DNA from: a virus
Direction: 5' to 3' (one strand)
IMG/VR virus record: IMGVR_UViG_3300031566_000077
Location: 1-46,982 of that record
Length of the DNA: 46,982 bases
Below are positions 46,881 to 46,982 of the stretch, in pieces (position 1 is the stretch's first letter; each line of letters starts with the position of its first letter). The notes beneath the pieces are model-generated. The model had not been told where the DNA came from. It ran no database searches and saw only the letters and a program-made list of their open reading frames with translations. The position numbers were made by a program, and so were the translations under genes.

Positions 46881-46982
46881 CTATTTTCCCTGTTTGGCGT
46901 TCTTTGCAGCGAGCTTAAGTTCTTTGTCAGTGAAGTTCAAGCGATGTTTGTGCTGGTCCTGAACGTCGGTGAATCCGAGCAC
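46881..46982 (-). CDS. C-terminal end of an upstream gene (cut by window edge)
   Basis: The last 33 codons of a minus-strand gene ending in TAG at 46883-46881: VLGFTDVQDQHKHRLNFTDK then ELKLAAKNAKQGK. A charged helical tail. The gene before XkdF in this kind of head module is usually portal, so portal is plausible, but nothing in the visible sequence identifies it. Confidence 0.45.
   Translation of the reverse strand: MLGFTDVQDQHKHRLNFTDKELKLAAKNAKQGK

Overview
The window is a contiguous piece of a tailed bacteriophage (or prophage) genome with a contractile tail, that is, myovirus morphology. Every gene I can support lies on the minus strand, so transcription runs from the right end to the left. 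A contractile sheath, a T4 gp19-type tube, P2/T4-type baseplate proteins (J, W/gp25, V, D), a TP901-type tape measure and an XkdF-type prohead protease establish the virion type. No integrase, tRNA, rRNA, CRISPR array or insertion sequence was found. The host cannot be named from this sequence.

Layout in the direction of transcription (right to left). (1) Head, 46982-39904: the 3' end of an unidentified gene, XkdF-like protease, scaffold, major capsid protein, a His-rich repeat protein, an acidic/basic low-complexity protein, and head-tail connector and completion proteins. (2) Tail, 39899-22406: an unrecognised virion protein, sheath, tube, a tail-assembly chaperone with a canonical -1 frameshift site, tape measure, CIS-tube-like protein, baseplate hub, spike and wedge proteins, and a large fibre-like protein. 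(3) Lysis and membrane block, 22382-20591: an XhlA-like membrane protein, a degenerate receiver-domain protein, a lipoprotein and a one-TM protein, closed by a rho-independent terminator near 20.5 kb. (4) Replication block 1, 20409-16965: DnaB-like helicase, a short direct-repeat/palindrome cluster, family-4 uracil-DNA glycosylase, short DnaG primase and a small overlapping gene. (5) A gene-poor stretch of about 0.95 kb, then an array of some 20 small genes (16000-9071) with a recurrent leader around GAAAGGAAATAYCATG and several intergenic stem-loops. (6) Replication block 2 and nucleotide modification, 9036-1: a zinc-site protein, a sigma factor, a family-C DNA polymerase broken into two genes by a split intein with an HNH endonuclease gene between them, a PCNA/gp45-like clamp candidate, then QueD, QueE, FolE and the start of a DpdA-like transglycosylase.

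The most notable systems are: (a) the fractured dnaE, arranged dnaE-N::IntN / HNH endonuclease / IntC::dnaE-C with overlapping reading frames; (b) a 7-deazaguanine synthesis and insertion cluster, which suggests modified phage DNA; (c) a family-C polymerase encoded near a PCNA-like rather than a DnaN-like clamp; (d) a 118-bp intergenic repeat present twice, whose copies differ by compensatory changes in a hairpin, the signature of a selected RNA or cruciform structure; and (e) the small-gene array, with paralogous pairs, copied leaders and one member broken by an in-frame amber codon.

Functional calls rest on motifs and conserved sequence read by eye; no database search was run. Start codons were chosen from visible ribosome-binding sites. 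Stem-loops and repeats were matched by hand.
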